A program made the position numbers and the translations under genes. Shown here in pieces: positions 1 through 7,724 of a stretch of DNA of 64,000 nt. Every line of letters begins with the position of its first letter. The first letter of the stretch is position 1. The stretch is from Marilutibacter aestuarii (GTDB lineage Bacteria; Pseudomonadota; Gammaproteobacteria; Xanthomonadales; Xanthomonadaceae), in assembly GCF_006546775.1 (NCBI RefSeq), contig NZ_VICE01000084.1:1-64000 (forward strand), in the 5' to 3' direction. Under the pieces are notes generated by a model, which worked only from the letters and a program-made list of their open reading frames with translations, was not told where the DNA came from and did not search any database.

Positions 1-2
1 CG

Positions 3-284
3 CCCGGCAGCACCGAGCGCGCGGTACGCGTGCTGGGCCCGCGGCTGGGCCTGGACGACCGCGCGATCAGGCGCGCGCTCGAGCGCGGCGACCGCCTCGA
101 GTTCGAGGACGAAGACCTCTACCGCGGGGTCTTCGCGCTCGCCGAGCAGGCTCGTGGCGGACCGCTGCCGCGCGCGGTGCTGCCCGGGATCAAGCTCGAG
201 AGCCCCAAGATCACGCGCGAGCTGACCACGGCCTGGTTCGCCAACCGCGTCGATACCCGCTGGCGCCAATGCATGGCCCGCTGA
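3..284 (+). CDS. DUF1615-like protein, C-terminal part only
   Basis: An open frame enters from the left edge and ends at 284, giving about 93 C-terminal residues. An internal ATG at 30 is probably not the start, because the coding pattern continues upstream without a stop. The tail (SPKITRELTTAWFANRVDTR, then a late Cys) resembles the end of DUF1615 proteins, predicted lipoproteins of unknown function common in Xanthomonads. The missing N-terminus means no signal peptide can be seen. Family assignment is from memory of the tail motif and is only moderately sure. Confidence 0.55.
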   Translation, partial: PGSTERAVRVLGPRLGLDDRAIRRALERGDRLEFEDEDLYRGVFALAEQARGGPLPRAVLPGIKLESPKITRELTTAWFANRVDTRWRQCMAR

Positions 285-348
285 GCGGGCTCGCCAAACG
301 CCGCGGTCGATGCTCCAATGGGCCATCGATCCGCCGGTTGCCCCTTGC

Positions 349-1437
349 ATGTCCCTGAAAGCCCCGCCGCGCCGCCACCTCTGGATCTGGTTCCTGTGGC
401 TGGCGCTGTTCTACGGCACCTGGGCCTGGCTGGTCTTCGGCCGCGGTTACTGGACCGAGGCGCTGGCGCATTGGCCGATGGCCTTGTCGATGGCCTTCGG
501 CAGCTACATCGCCGGTTCCACGCCGATGGGAGGGGGGACGGTGGGCTTCCCGATCCTGGTGCTGTTGTTCGAGCTGCCGGCGACGCTGGGACGCGACTTC
601 AGTTTCGCCGTCCAGTCGATCGGCATGACCAGCGCGAGCATCTTCATCCTCGCGCGGCGGCAGCCCCTGGCCTGGGCGATGCTCAAGGGCGCCATGCTCG
701 GCACCCTGTTCGGGCTGCCGGCCGGCATCTTCCTCGTCGCACCGCACGTACCCGAGTTGTGGATCAAGCTCGTCTTCGCGGTGGTCTGGGCGAGCTTCGG
801 CCTGCTGCACCTCTACCGCATCCGGGAGATCGCCGGTCACAGCGGCATGACCGACTTCGACGAGCGCTGGGACTTCCGGGTCGGCGTGGTGATCGGCGTA
901 CTGGCCGCGGCGAGCGTCGCGGCGGTGACCGGGGTGGGCATCGACATGGTGCTGTACGCCGCACTGGTGCTGCTGTGCCGGGCCGACCTCAAGATCGCGA
1001 TCCCCACGTCGGTGGTGATCATGGCATTCACGTCGGTGCTGGGGATCGGCATCAAGCTCGCCTTCACCGGCGTCCAGCCGGGCGTCTTCGGCAACTGGCT
1101 GGCGGCGGCGCCGGTAGTGGCCCTCGGCGCCCCGCTGGGTGCGCTGGTCGTGGGCCTGATCGGGCGCCGGCCGACCCTGGTGTTCGTCGCGATCCTGTGC
1201 GTCGGCCAGTTCGTCTGGACCTGCCACAACCAGTGGAGCGCGATGGGATGGACCGGCCTGGCCGTCGCGCTGGCCGGGGTCGCGCTGTTCCTGCACGGTT
1301 TCGAACGCCTGCGCCGCTGGGGCGCGGTGCTCGCGGGGGACGCCGAAACCCGGCAGGCGCGCGGCGATGCGCACGCGGACGTTTCGCTGCCGGCGCCGAT
1401 GGCCGCCCCGGAACCGGAGCGCCGCGGTTCTGCGTGA
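349..1437 (+). CDS. TauE/SafE (TSUP) family membrane transporter
   Basis: Predicted inner-membrane permease of the TSUP family, whose members export sulfite, sulfonates or other organic anions. The 362-residue protein has about eight hydrophobic segments and the family-typical glycine-rich stretch GSTPMGGGTVGFP after the first helix, with a second half-repeat around VTGVGIDMVLYA. The last 45 residues are hydrophilic and probably cytoplasmic. I use ATG 349 (MSLKAPPRR), which puts a short basic segment before helix 1; an in-frame ATG at 310 would add 13 residues. Neither start has a clear Shine-Dalgarno. Substrate is not predictable: no sulfur-metabolism gene is adjacent. Confidence 0.85.
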   Translation: MSLKAPPRRHLWIWFLWLALFYGTWAWLVFGRGYWTEALAHWPMALSMAFGSYIAGSTPMGGGTVGFPILVLLFELPATLGRDFSFAVQSIGMTSASIFILARRQPLAWAMLKGAMLGTLFGLPAGIFLVAPHVPELWIKLVFAVVWASFGLLHLYRIREIAGHSGMTDFDERWDFRVGVVIGVLAAASVAAVTGVGIDMVLYAALVLLCRADLKIAIPTSVVIMAFTSVLGIGIKLAFTGVQPGVFGNWLAAAPVVALGAPLGALVVGLIGRRPTLVFVAILCVGQFVWTCHNQWSAMGWTGLAVALAGVALFLHGFERLRRWGAVLAGDAETRQARGDAHADVSLPAPMAAPEPERRGSA

Positions 1438-1489
1438 CCGTGGCGCGCGCCGTTGAGGGCCGCCCCTGCGGCCGGACCACTGGGGCCAC

Positions 1490-1495
1490 TACAAT
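1490..1495 (+). promoter_or_regulatory. putative -10 element of the yaiL-like gene
   Basis: TACAAT lies 33 bases before the ATG at 1528 in an otherwise GC-rich gap. No convincing -35 hexamer is seen at 16-18 bases. The same TACAAT occurs before hutG at 43702. Confidence 0.35.
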
Positions 1496-1527
1496 GCAGG
1501 TCGTGACGTTTTCCTTCCGGTAGTGCC

Positions 1528-2064
1528 ATGCGAAATCCCCTCCAGGAGCAACTGCTCAAGGCCGGCCTGGCCAAGAAGAGCCAGGTGGCCAAGGCCGTGC
1601 GCGAGCAGCAGAAGCAGCGCCAGGGCAAGGCGCCGGCGAGCGTGGATGTCGACCGCGTCGACGCGCGGCGCCTGCAGGCCGAACGCGCCGAGCGCGACCG
1701 GCAACTGGCGGCCGAGCGCAATGCCCAGGCGCGCGAGCGCGAACTGCGTGCCCAGGTCGCGCAGATCGTGGAGGCCCACCAGGTACGGGCCGGGGGCGAC
1801 ATCGCCTATGCCTTCGAGGACGGCGGCGCGATTCGCCGTGTGTACGTGGACGCCGACCAGCGCGGCCTGCTGGCCCGGGGCGCCTTGCTGATCGTACGGC
1901 ACGGTGACGCGCACGCGCTTGTGCCGCGCGCGGCCGCCGAGCGTATCCGTGAGCGCGATCCGTCGGCGATCGTCCTCGACCATGGCGGTGATTCCGCGCC
2001 GGGCGCGGACGAGGAAGACGACTACTACCGCCGCTTCCCGGTGCCGGACGACCTCGTCTGGTAG
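1528..2064 (+). CDS. yaiL: DUF2058 family protein (YaiL-like)
   Basis: A 178-residue, highly charged cytoplasmic protein matching the DUF2058/YaiL family, which is annotated as nucleoprotein or polysaccharide-related but has no proven function. The first ~75 residues (starting MRNPLQEQLLKAGLAKKSQV) form a Lys/Arg/Glu/Gln-rich helix, probably coiled coil. The C-terminal half is a compact domain ending in an acidic stretch and YYRRFPVPDDLVW. Length is near the family norm. It is convergent with dbpA, 21 bases away, with no obvious terminator between them. Confidence 0.85.
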   Translation: MRNPLQEQLLKAGLAKKSQVAKAVREQQKQRQGKAPASVDVDRVDARRLQAERAERDRQLAAERNAQARERELRAQVAQIVEAHQVRAGGDIAYAFEDGGAIRRVYVDADQRGLLARGALLIVRHGDAHALVPRAAAERIRERDPSAIVLDHGGDSAPGADEEDDYYRRFPVPDDLVW

Positions 2065-2085
2065 GCCAGCGCGCGGCCCGGTGGA

Positions 2086-3471
2086 CTAGAGGCGACTGAC
2101 CCGGAAGCGACGCCCCTTGATCTTGCCCGCGCGCAGGCGCTCGAGCGCGGCGGCGGCCTGGGGCCGGGCGATCGCGACGTAGCTGCGGGTGGCGTAGACG
2201 TCGATCTTGCCGATCGCGTCCTTGTGCAGGCCGGCGTCGCCGGTCAGGGCGCCGACGATGTCGCCCGGGCGGAGCTTGTCGCTGCGGCCGGCGTCGATGC
2301 GCAGCGTGGCCATCGCGGCCGGCGGCACCTTGCCCGGCTTGCCCGACAGCGGCTGCACGCGCTCCCATCGCAGCGGCTGGCCCTGGTCGTCCTCGATCCG
2401 CAGGGCGCGCTCGCGCTCGCGCGGCGTGCACAGGCTCAGGGCCAGGCCCTTGCGCCCGGCGCGACCGGTGCGCCCGATCCGGTGGCGGTAGGTGTCGACG
2501 TCGGTGGGCAGTTCGTAGTTGACCACCGCCGAGAGGTCCTCCACGTCCAGGCCGCGCGCGGCGACGTCGCTCGCGACCAGCACGCTGCAGCTCCGGTTGG
2601 CGAAGCGCACGAGCACCTCGTCGCGGTCGCGCTGTTCCATGTCGCCGTGCAGGGCGAGGGCGCTGAAACCGTAGTGCGCGAGCGACCCGACCACTTCCTC
2701 GGTGTCGCGGCGCATGTTGCAGAACACCACGCAGGATTCGGGACGGTAGGCCAGCAGAAGGGCCGCCAGCAGCGGTGCCTTGCGACCGGGCTCGACTTCG
2801 AAGAACAGCGCCTCGATGTCGGGCGCCTGGCCGGCGCCTTCCACGCTGACCTGCAGCGGATCGCGCAGCATCGCGGTGCCCAGTTCGCGGATGGCCTCGG
2901 GGAACGTCGCCGAGAACAGCAGGCCCTGGCGATCGGGGGGCGTGCGCTTGACGATGTCGCGGATCGCCTCCTCGAAGCCCATGTCCAGCATGCGGTCGGC
3001 CTCGTCGAGCACCAGGGTGCGGATGCCGCCCAGGTGCAGGGCCTTCTTCTTCGCCAGTTCCTGGATGCGCCCGGGCGTGCCGACCACCACCTGCGGGTCG
3101 TGCGCCGACAACGAAGCGAGCTGCGGCCCAAGCGGGATCCCGCCACAGAGCACCGACACCTTCACGTTGGGGATGCCCACGGCCAACCGGCGCAGCTGCT
3201 TGCCGACCTGGTCGGCCAGTTCCCGGGTGGGGCACAGCACCAGCGCCTGGGTGCGGGAGTTGGCCGGATCGAGCCGGTGCAGCAGGCCGAGTCCGAACGC
3301 GGCGGTCTTGCCACTGCCGGTGGGTGCCTGGGCGATCACGTCGCGGCCTTCCAGGATGGCCGGCAGGGCCTGGGCCTGCACCGGCGTCATCGCGGCGAAG
3401 CCCATGGCATCGACGCCCTGCAGCAGGGGCGGGGACAGCGGCAGTGCCGCGAAATCGGGGGCGGGATTCAT
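2086..3471 (-). CDS. dbpA: ATP-dependent RNA helicase DbpA
   Basis: DEAD-box helicase that acts in 50S ribosome assembly by binding hairpin 92 of 23S rRNA. At 461 residues it has the standard length. Visible motifs are Walker A APTGSGKT at 49-56, PTREL near 81, DEAD at 156-159, SAT at 187-189 and HRIGRTGR at 330-337. The C-terminal ~75 residues form the DbpA-specific RNA-recognition domain that gives the 23S specificity, including the segment KLRPGDIVGALTGDAGL. That domain separates it from RhlE and SrmB. Monocistronic and convergent with yaiL. Confidence 0.95.
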   Translation of the reverse strand: MNPAPDFAALPLSPPLLQGVDAMGFAAMTPVQAQALPAILEGRDVIAQAPTGSGKTAAFGLGLLHRLDPANSRTQALVLCPTRELADQVGKQLRRLAVGIPNVKVSVLCGGIPLGPQLASLSAHDPQVVVGTPGRIQELAKKKALHLGGIRTLVLDEADRMLDMGFEEAIRDIVKRTPPDRQGLLFSATFPEAIRELGTAMLRDPLQVSVEGAGQAPDIEALFFEVEPGRKAPLLAALLLAYRPESCVVFCNMRRDTEEVVGSLAHYGFSALALHGDMEQRDRDEVLVRFANRSCSVLVASDVAARGLDVEDLSAVVNYELPTDVDTYRHRIGRTGRAGRKGLALSLCTPRERERALRIEDDQGQPLRWERVQPLSGKPGKVPPAAMATLRIDAGRSDKLRPGDIVGALTGDAGLHKDAIGKIDVYATRSYVAIARPQAAAALERLRAGKIKGRRFRVSRL

Positions 3472-3508
3472 GCGCCATGATCGCAGGTTCGCCGCGGCCG
3501 TGGCTGAA

Positions 3509-3552
3509 GCCCGGCCCTTGACGTTGGTTCGCCCGGCCCTTGACGTTGGTTC
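3509..3552. repeat. 22-bp tandem duplication carrying TTGACG
   Basis: A 22-bp unit (GCCCGGCCCTTGACGTTGGT plus TC) is present twice head-to-tail, at 3509-3530 and 3531-3552, without mismatch. Each copy holds TTGACG, a good -35 hexamer (3518-3523 and 3540-3545). It lies between the divergent starts of dbpA (3471) and the SpoIIAA-like gene (3597). Confidence 0.8.
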
Positions 3553-3596
3553 GACGGGGGCCGGGCTAGCGTGGGGTCCCGTCCAACCGGGAGTCC

Positions 3597-3980
3597 GTGG
3601 TGATCGAAATCCTGCAGGTCGCGCCGCACGTGGCCGCCTTCCACTTCACCGGCCAACTGACCGGCGAGGACTACGACACCTGCATCGGCGCGGTCGAGAC
3701 GAAGCTCTCGCTCAATCCGCGCATCGGCATCTTCACCGACCTCACCGGCCTCACCGGCATGAGTGCCGAGGCCATGGCCAAGGACGTCCGCTACGGCCTG
3801 GGCAAGCTGGGCGAACTCAAGCGCTTCGCGCGTTCGGCCATGGTCACCGAGCGCGAATGGCTGGCACGGGTCTCGAGCTTCACCGGCATGCTGGTCCCGG
3901 GGATCGAGTTGCAGACGTTCGAGCCCGCCGAGCGCGACGCGGCGATGGCCTGGGTGTCGCGCCCGATCGCTCCGCACTGA
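3597..3980 (+). CDS. SpoIIAA-like (STAS-fold) protein
   Basis: A 127-residue soluble protein resembling the SpoIIAA-like/DUF3478 family, which has a STAS-type alpha/beta fold and is thought to bind lipids or partner proteins. Recognisable parts are the N-terminal strand pattern (HVAAFHFTGQLTGEDYDT), a central FTDLTGLTGMS and a C-terminal FEPAERDAAMAW. The conserved phosphorylatable Ser of true anti-anti-sigma factors is not evident, so a partner-switching role should not be assumed. The start is GTG 3597, or the adjacent GTG 3600. The promoter may use one of the duplicated TTGACG elements just upstream. Confidence 0.8.
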   Translation: MVIEILQVAPHVAAFHFTGQLTGEDYDTCIGAVETKLSLNPRIGIFTDLTGLTGMSAEAMAKDVRYGLGKLGELKRFARSAMVTEREWLARVSSFTGMLVPGIELQTFEPAERDAAMAWVSRPIAPH

Positions 3981-4105
3981 GCCTGGGTTCTTCGACGCGG
4001 GGCGGGGGCACCGCGCCTGAACAGGAGAGGATGGCGCAGCGTGTCGACACGTTGACGTGCATGGGTGTATCCATGAAGCCGGACCCTGGACGATGGAGTG
4101 GGACA

Positions 4106-5392
4106 ATGCAGAGGTTTCGCATGGCCGCATGTGTCGTCCTGGCGTCGGCGCTGGTCGCCTGCCAGCCACCCGCGCCGGAGGTCGACCAGGACGCGTCGCT
4201 GGCGATTCGCGCGGGCAGCGCTGCCGTACTGGGGAAGGCAGGCGCTCGGGTCGGAGCGCCCGCTTCGCGGCCGGCCGGGTCCGCGTCCGCCCCTCCGGCA
4301 GGCAAGGTGATGAACACGGGGGGGCCGTTGCCGGCCTCGGTCGAGCCCGACGTGCCATTCGACATCAGCGAGATGGCGCGTTTCGATCGACCCTGGGCCA
4401 TGTGTTTCCTCCCGGACGGACGCCTCCTGGTGACCGAGAAAGGGGGGCAGCTGCGCCTGTTCGATCCCGCCACCGGCCAGACGGGCACCATCACCGGCCT
4501 GCCTCCCGTTGATGTCGTCGGGCAGGGGGGGCTGGGCGACGTCATCCTGTTCCCCCGGTTCGACAGCAGCCGTCGCATCCTGATCAGCTACGTGGAGCCG
4601 GGTGGGGGCGACCTGCGCGGCGCCGCCGTGGCGAGCGCGCAACTGGAACTCGATGCCGGCGGGGGCGGCCACCTCGCCGACCTGCGGGTGCTCTGGCGGC
4701 AGGTGCCCAAGGTCACCGGTTCGGGTCACTACAGCCATCGCCTGGCGTTCGGGCCCGAGGGGAAACTCTGGATCACCTCCGGCGACAGGCAGAAGTTCGA
4801 CCCGGCCCAGGACATGCAGTCGAACCTCGGCAAGCTGATCCGGCTCAACCCCGACGGCAGCGCGCCCACGGACAACCCGTTCCATGCCCAGGGCGGCGTC
4901 GCGGCGCAGGTATGGTCGCTCGGCCACCGCAACATGCTGGGCATCGCGTTCGACGTGGGCGGGCGATTGTGGACCCATGAGATGGGGCCGGCGGGCGGGG
5001 ACGAGCTGAACCGGGCGGAGCGGGGCGCGAACCATGGCTGGCCGCTGGTCTCGGAGGGCGACCACTACGACGGCACTCCGATCCCCGACCACGACACCCG
5101 GCCCGACCTCAACGCACCGGAAGTCGCGTGGACGCCGGTCATCGCACCCTCCGGTTTCATCGTCTATACCGCGGATGCGTTCCCGTACTTCTACGGCGAT
5201 GGCTTCATCGGCGGCCTGGCCTCGCAAGCGCTCATTCGCATCGAGTTCGAGGGAACGAAGGCCCATGAACTCAAGCGCTATCCGATGGGAAGCCGCATCC
5301 GCGAGGTCGAACAGGGACCGGATGGCGCGATATGGCTGCTGGAGGATGGCGGCAACGCGCGGCTGCTGAAACTGACGCCACTGCCTCGTTGA
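4106..5392 (+). CDS. PQQ-dependent aldose sugar dehydrogenase-like lipoprotein
   Basis: Six-bladed beta-propeller glucose/sorbosone dehydrogenase family (like E. coli YliI), oxidising aldoses with PQQ on the periplasmic side. ATG 4106 is preceded by GGAG (4095-4098) and starts a lipoprotein signal (MQRFRMAACVVLASALVAC) with lipidated Cys19; the frame is open much further upstream but is not coding there. Family motifs are PWAMCFLPDGRLLVTEK, HYSHRLAFGPEGKLW, SLGHRNMLGIAF and MGPAGGDELNR, covering the catalytic-His and Ca/PQQ-site loops. The 428 residues fit the family plus a ~50-residue Ala/Pro linker. No pqq biosynthesis genes are in the window. Confidence 0.9.
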   Translation: MQRFRMAACVVLASALVACQPPAPEVDQDASLAIRAGSAAVLGKAGARVGAPASRPAGSASAPPAGKVMNTGGPLPASVEPDVPFDISEMARFDRPWAMCFLPDGRLLVTEKGGQLRLFDPATGQTGTITGLPPVDVVGQGGLGDVILFPRFDSSRRILISYVEPGGGDLRGAAVASAQLELDAGGGGHLADLRVLWRQVPKVTGSGHYSHRLAFGPEGKLWITSGDRQKFDPAQDMQSNLGKLIRLNPDGSAPTDNPFHAQGGVAAQVWSLGHRNMLGIAFDVGGRLWTHEMGPAGGDELNRAERGANHGWPLVSEGDHYDGTPIPDHDTRPDLNAPEVAWTPVIAPSGFIVYTADAFPYFYGDGFIGGLASQALIRIEFEGTKAHELKRYPMGSRIREVEQGPDGAIWLLEDGGNARLLKLTPLPR

Positions 5393-5411
5393 ATCCCGCG
5401 TCCGGGCGCGC

Positions 5412-6125
5412 TCACCACTCGGTGCGGTGCGGCAGCAGGCCCTGCAGTTCGGCGTCGGTGAGGTTGCGCCATTGCCCCGGCTTGAGGTGGGCCAGCTTGA
5501 CGTTGCCGATGCGCACGCGCACCAGCTGTTTCACCCGGAAACCGAAGTGCGCGGCCATCAGGCGGATCTGCCGGTTCAGGCCCTGCACCAGGATGATCCG
5601 GAAGCCGAAACGCGCCAGTCGGCTGGTCCGGCAGGGCAGGGTGGTCTGGCCGTGGATCGGCACGCCCCGGGCCATCGCGCGCAGGAACTCGTCGGTCACG
5701 GCGTGGTTCACCGCGACCAGGTACTCCTTCTCCAGCTTGTTCTCGGCGCGGAGGATCTCGTTGACGATGTCGCCGTTGCTGGTCAGCAGGATCAGGCCTT
5801 CGGAGTCCTTGTCCAGGCGACCGACCGGGAAGATGCGGCGGTCGTGGCCGACGAAGTCGACGATGTTGCCCTTCACGCCCGCTTCGGTGGTGCAGGTCAC
5901 GCCGACCGGCTTGTTCAGGGCGATGTAGACATGCTGGCGCTTGCCCCTGGCGGCCGCGCGCGTGGGCAGCGCCTGTCCGTCGACGAGGACCTTGTCGCCT
6001 TCCCCGACCTCGCTGCCGATGCGGGCGCGGATGCCATTGACGCTGACCTTGCCGGCGGCGATGAGGCGATCGGCTTCCCGCCGGGAGCAGAGGCCGGAGT
6101 CGCTGATGTGCTTGTTCAGGCGCAT
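5412..6125 (-). CDS. rluF: 23S rRNA pseudouridine synthase RluF
   Basis: RsuA/RluB/E/F-type pseudouridine synthase; E. coli RluF modifies U2604 of 23S rRNA and also tRNA-Tyr. An S4 RNA-binding domain covers residues 1-60 (MRLNKHISDSGLCSRREADR). The catalytic motif is GRLDKDSEGL with Asp105. The later VQGLNRQIRLMAAHFGFRV is typical of RluF rather than RluB or RluE. At 237 residues it is shorter than E. coli RluF because it lacks the C-terminal tail. Monocistronic and convergent with the sugar dehydrogenase. Confidence 0.93.
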   Translation of the reverse strand: MRLNKHISDSGLCSRREADRLIAAGKVSVNGIRARIGSEVGEGDKVLVDGQALPTRAAARGKRQHVYIALNKPVGVTCTTEAGVKGNIVDFVGHDRRIFPVGRLDKDSEGLILLTSNGDIVNEILRAENKLEKEYLVAVNHAVTDEFLRAMARGVPIHGQTTLPCRTSRLARFGFRIILVQGLNRQIRLMAAHFGFRVKQLVRVRIGNVKLAHLKPGQWRNLTDAELQGLLPHRTEW

Positions 6126-6285
6126 GGAGGGGTGCGCGAACGCGCGGGCGGGGGCTGGGCGCGCATGCTGTCACACCTTGGGCCGGCGCGCACGCGGACC
6201 CGGCCGGGCAGGGCGGTGTCGCAGTTCCATCCCCTGCACGCGAAGCGACGTATCCTCGGGGGTCCGTCCCGACTCCAGGTGCAGC

Positions 6286-7272
6286 ATGAAGCACGCCCGT
6301 TACACCCAGCGCGGCCCGGTGCCGCAGGATGTCATCGAAGCCGTCGAGTTCGACCTTCCCGCCCTGGCCCCGGGCCAGGCCCTGGTGGAGGTGCTGGCCG
6401 CGCCGATCAATCCGTCCGACGTACTGACCCTGACCGGCGAGTACGGTTCGCTGCCGCCGCTGCCGGCGGTGGGCGGCAACGAAGGGGTGGGGCGCGTGGC
6501 CGCGGTGGCCGACGACGTCGCCGGCCTGAGCCCGGGGCAGACCGTACTGCTTCCGGTCGGCTGCGGGACGTGGGCGACCCACCTGGTGGCGGAGGCCAGG
6601 GCACTGGTGCCGCTGCCGGAAGGCGCCGACCCGCAGCAGCTGGCGATGCTGACGGTCAATCCGCCGACCGCGCGGCTGCTGCTCAGCGACATCGTCGACC
6701 TGGAGCCGGGCGACTGGGTCATCCAGAACGCGGCCAATTCGGCCGTGGGCGGTTACCTCGTCCAGCTTGCGCGCGCGCGCGGCCTGCGCACGGTCAACGT
6801 CGTGCGTCGCGAAGGCGCGGTGGCCGACGTCGAGGCGCTGGGCGCCAACGTGGTGCTGGTGGACGGCGATGACCTCGCTGCACGTGTGACCGAGGCCACC
6901 GGTGGCGCGAAGGTGACGCTGGGCATCGATGCCGTCGGTGGCATGGCGACCGAGCGCATGGCCCAGGCCCTCGCGCCCGGCGGCACCCTCGTCAACTATG
7001 GCGCCATGGGTGGCGAGCCCTGCGCGATCTCGCCGGGCTCGCTGATCTTCCGCGGGATCACCCTGCGCGGGTTCTGGCTGGCGCACTGGTTCAAGGTCAC
7101 CGATGCCGCGACCCGCAACGCCCTGTTCGCCGAGCTGGTCGGCCTGATCGCCAAGGGCCAGCTCAAGGCGCGCGTACAGGAGACCTACGGCATCGACCGG
7201 ATCAAGGACGCCGTGAAGGCCGCGGCGGCCGGCGAGCGCTCCGGCAAGGTGATGATCCTGCCCAACGGCTGA
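6286..7272 (+). CDS. MECR-like trans-2-enoyl-CoA/ACP reductase (zinc-free MDR family)
   Basis: Medium-chain reductase of the 2-enoyl thioester reductase (MECR/ETR1) type, which uses NADPH to reduce the enoyl double bond. Diagnostic stretches are PINPSDVLTLTGEYG with the family Tyr, LPAVGGNEGVGRV, TVNPPTARLLLSD and VIQNAANSAVG for the nucleotide-binding fold. No structural-zinc Cys cluster is present, which argues against a classical alcohol dehydrogenase. ATG 6286 gives 328 residues, matching the family. An open frame continues upstream to 5941 but overlaps rluF and is ignored. Quinone oxidoreductase is the alternative annotation. Confidence 0.88.
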   Translation: MKHARYTQRGPVPQDVIEAVEFDLPALAPGQALVEVLAAPINPSDVLTLTGEYGSLPPLPAVGGNEGVGRVAAVADDVAGLSPGQTVLLPVGCGTWATHLVAEARALVPLPEGADPQQLAMLTVNPPTARLLLSDIVDLEPGDWVIQNAANSAVGGYLVQLARARGLRTVNVVRREGAVADVEALGANVVLVDGDDLAARVTEATGGAKVTLGIDAVGGMATERMAQALAPGGTLVNYGAMGGEPCAISPGSLIFRGITLRGFWLAHWFKVTDAATRNALFAELVGLIAKGQLKARVQETYGIDRIKDAVKAAAAGERSGKVMILPNG

Positions 7273-7331
7273 GCCCGGGCCGGGGCGTGGACCGGGCCGC
7301 CGGGCGCGACGGCCCGGCGCGCCCGCCCGCG

Positions 7332-7688
7332 CTACATCTCGACAAGGCTCTTGAAGCCGCCCCAGAACATGCGCTTGCCGTCGAAAGGTATCGACGCGGG
7401 ATCGATGCCCGCGATCCGCGGGTCGGCCATCACCATGCGGTTGACCTTGTCGCGCTGCGCGCGCGACTTGTAGAGGATGTAGGCGAACACGACCACCTCG
7501 TCTTCCTTCAGCTTGACGCTGCGCGGGAACGAGGTGCGCTTGCCGGCGTCGACGTCGTCGGCGACGCACTCGTGGTAGGCGAGCGCGCCATGCTCCATCC
7601 AGACCTTGCCCGCCTTGCGGGCCAGCTTGCGGTAATCATCGAGCCGATCGCGCGGGACCGGCAGTACGAAGCCATCGACATAGCTCAT
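7332..7688 (-). CDS. DUF1428 (YbaA-like) protein
   Basis: A 118-residue cytoplasmic protein of the DUF1428/YbaA family, which has a ferredoxin-like dimeric alpha/beta-barrel fold and no established activity. It begins MSYVDGFVLPVPRDRLDDYR and ends FDGKRMFWGGFKSL, both characteristic. It is the last gene of the minus-strand ECF-sigma cluster, 36 bases after the sigma stop. AAGGAGGTCAC directly upstream of the ATG gives a strong ribosome site. DGPF/YciI, VOC and DUF1428 proteins recur beside this sigma type, so coregulation is likely. Confidence 0.9.
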   Translation of the reverse strand: MSYVDGFVLPVPRDRLDDYRKLARKAGKVWMEHGALAYHECVADDVDAGKRTSFPRSVKLKEDEVVVFAYILYKSRAQRDKVNRMVMADPRIAGIDPASIPFDGKRMFWGGFKSLVEM

Positions 7689-7724
7689 GTGACCTCCTTG
7701 CGGTGGGAAGGGCGGTACGGGGCG

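Noticed and set aside
5278-7569. A 763-codon minus-strand open frame over rluF and the enoyl reductase
   Set aside because: It is out of frame with rluF, antisense to the reductase and compositionally nonsensical.
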